Assembly (NCBI GenBank): GCA_036897095.1
Contig: JAYMSP010001236.1
Span: forward strand, 1 to 34,431
Reading direction: 5' to 3'
DNA length: 34,431 bases
Source: Plantago elongata
Lineage: Eukaryota; Streptophyta; Magnoliopsida; Lamiales; Plantaginaceae
The notes under the pieces were generated by a model that saw only the letters and a program-made list of their open reading frames with translations, was not told where the DNA came from and did not search any database. Positions 32,478 to 34,431 of the stretch are shown here, in pieces. Numbering within the stretch: the stretch's first letter is position 1; the number at the start of each line of letters is the position of its first letter. The translations under genes were made by a program, and so were the position numbers.

Positions 32478-34394
32478 TAGATATCTTCATCGAAATTACT
32501 TACGTGCAAACTCTTTAATAATTTTCGTGACAGTTTCAGTATCATACTTCCTTTCGGTTCGACGATGAGGGTGTGATAAATTATGTAATTTTAGTTAGAT
32601 TAGATATAGCTATATTTATAATTAAATTAAACATAATTTCTCATATTTTGTATATATACCCTACATCATTATATAAATAAACATAATTAATTATTTAATA
32701 ATTTTACAATTAGGTATTAAGCATACTGCTGGTAAACTGGAGTGCTAGCTTAAGTATTGTTATTAAATATTGATAGTAGTTCAAGATGGCAAAAGTATTC
32801 AATGGACAACGTTACTAATGATTAATTATTTAGTTCGGGCCTTATGAATACATAAATTGTGTAAAGTAAGTAATACGAAAGTTCAATCAATTGAAGTATA
32901 CATGCATGATCAAGTTTTCTTAACTTGGTTTTAATTTCTAGCTCAGAATTCATTTAGACAATGACTCCATAAAGAGTATATTTGTGAATATATGAATTGT
33001 GAGTTTGAACCATTGTACCCGAAAATCATACTATATTGTAGGTTTACAATATAAAAGAAAAGGCTTTCTTAAAAAAGAAAAATATATAAAACAAAAGGTG
33101 TATTGAGTTTAAATTATTGTATTAATTAAGAAAATAATATGTTCTGTGAAACAGTAACACTGTTTCAGTGTGTGAAAGTCAGTAGATTATTATTGATGGT
33201 AGTTTGTTTCTTGTTGGGTTGGACAAATTTTTGTTCCATTCATATTTACATTCCAAAATGGGCATTATTTTAGTTTATCTTGTGCAAATTTACCACTAAT
33301 TACCTGTTATAATTAATAGATGGAACAAAGTCAGTCATTCTGATAGCTTGTTCTCTCAGTTAAGTCAGTGTATTAAAGTCAAATAAAGTTGCCTAACATG
33401 ATGAGATGTTTTGAAACACATTAAACTGTTCAAATGTAGAAAAATGACCACAATCACAAATGGATAAATGTGCAATCCATTAAGAATATTATCATGTAAG
33501 GATTAATTGGTGCTAAGTGTGTCATATAATATAGTCTAGTAATATAATCCTCAAGACTATCTATGAATTTGGCAATTCAGTTTCCTTTAGTAAACATCCT
33601 TAGAGCATTCTACATTTCATGCTATTTACATGATTGATTTAGGTGTAAAGAAAATAATAACAAATTATTCAAAATAAAACTGAGGATTGGATCACAATTT
33701 AAATTGACTCAATCCAATTGAATTTTTATGTTATTTTTATATAAAATTACAATTCAAATTGAGATAATTCATGTCTCAGTTTGAACCAAATGGTTCAACA
33801 TAATTTAAGAAAGATAAGAAAAATAATGAAAAATGGAGTAAGTAGATATAGCATGGGTAGAATATATTTTTTAGAGAGCATGGAGAATTGTGAGCAGGTA
33901 TTGATGGAAGGCCATCACGAGTGGCGACCATCTCGGACACGCAATCATGCAAACCAACGCAACATTTCTTTATTCCCCACGCACCGCCTTGGACGTACTC
34001 AACAGCAGCCTACTCACACAATCATCCAGCTTACACCTTTATCTTACAAAAACCTCGAATTACTAGTATTCACTGCCACTTTACCATACATACTCATTTT
34101 TAACTTTATTATTATATAATTTAAATGAACATTTTATTGTTAAGGTGTAGTTCTCATATAAAGTTAAATGTAATTGAACTGAAAAATTAAAATGAACATT
34201 AATTAAAAAAACAAGACAATATCAATTGCGAATTTTGTTGCTAAAATTAAATTCTGCTACTGTTTAAATTTATCAATAAATTTTTTGTTGGATAAACTGT
34301 TGGTGATAGTGGCGGTGGTAATTTAGCAACGAAATGTATGTGTTGGAAAAATAAAAATATTATAAATATTTAATTGTGGTTAATGGGACTCAAA

Positions 34395-34397
<3 letters not shown>
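32478..34397. other. AT-rich spacer, no gene recognised
   Basis: It contains many short open frames but none with splice-consistent or family-like protein sequence. A perfect short hairpin, GAAACAGT-AAC-ACTGTTTC, sits at 33148-33166. The only longer frame (33781-34119) starts at TTG and has no recognisable domain. Confidence 0.55.

Positions 34398-34431
<34 letters not shown>
34398..34431. repeat. (TA)n microsatellite at the window end
   Basis: Seventeen TA units run to the last base, so the true length is unknown. Confidence 0.95.

Noticed and set aside
33781..34119. 112-codon plus ORF near the window end
   Set aside because: It starts at TTG, its composition follows the surrounding AT-rich spacer, and no domain is recognised.
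1..34431. tRNA, rRNA, microRNA or CRISPR features
   Set aside because: None was recognised by eye on either strand. Small hairpins at 22041-22071 and 33148-33166 are too short to be microRNA precursors.

Overview
This is nuclear DNA from a flowering plant, almost certainly a eudicot. It shows many GT..AG introns, AT-rich spacers, a Stowaway-type MITE, a decayed Ty1/copia element, and three proteins that align along their whole length with my recollection of the Arabidopsis proteins AIR9, CAT1/AAT1 and At1g30440. I cannot name the species.

Layout: (1) 1-1400 is upstream spacer beginning in a poly-C tract. (2) 1386-18320, plus strand, is a complete AIR9 microtubule-associated protein gene. It has a non-coding leader exon with two short uORFs, a leader intron, and 37 coding exons that splice to 1,714 codons. 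The protein has a Ser-rich basic N-terminus, SDS22-like LRRs, 11 A9 repeats and a conserved C-terminal block. (3) 18629-21950, minus strand, is a cationic amino acid transporter (CAT1-like, 610 aa) with two coding exons and a probable leader exon and intron. It converges tail to tail with AIR9. (4) 22000-24700 is spacer filled with transposon debris: MITE remnants, then the 3' end of a Ty1/copia element with one LTR. (5) 25379-about 31260, minus strand, is a BTB-NPH3 gene (635 aa, four coding exons). Its last intron of 2.5 kb holds a MITE-like element, a poly-C run and what looks like the tail of a UDP-glycosyltransferase pseudogene. (6) 31260-34431 is AT-rich upstream spacer with one well-formed 149-bp MITE and a terminal (TA)n microsatellite.

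The three genes are not an operon or known pathway: one concerns division-plane and cortical microtubules, one amino acid import, one probably CUL3-dependent signalling. I found no new biological system. The points most worth a second look are the AIR9 leader intron, built from internal duplications that include a copy of its own 3' splice site; the repeat-by-repeat exon architecture of AIR9; the glycosyltransferase-like relic in the BTB-NPH3 intron; and several MITEs. All exon boundaries were read by eye from splice consensus, frame continuity and remembered homologues, without transcript data.
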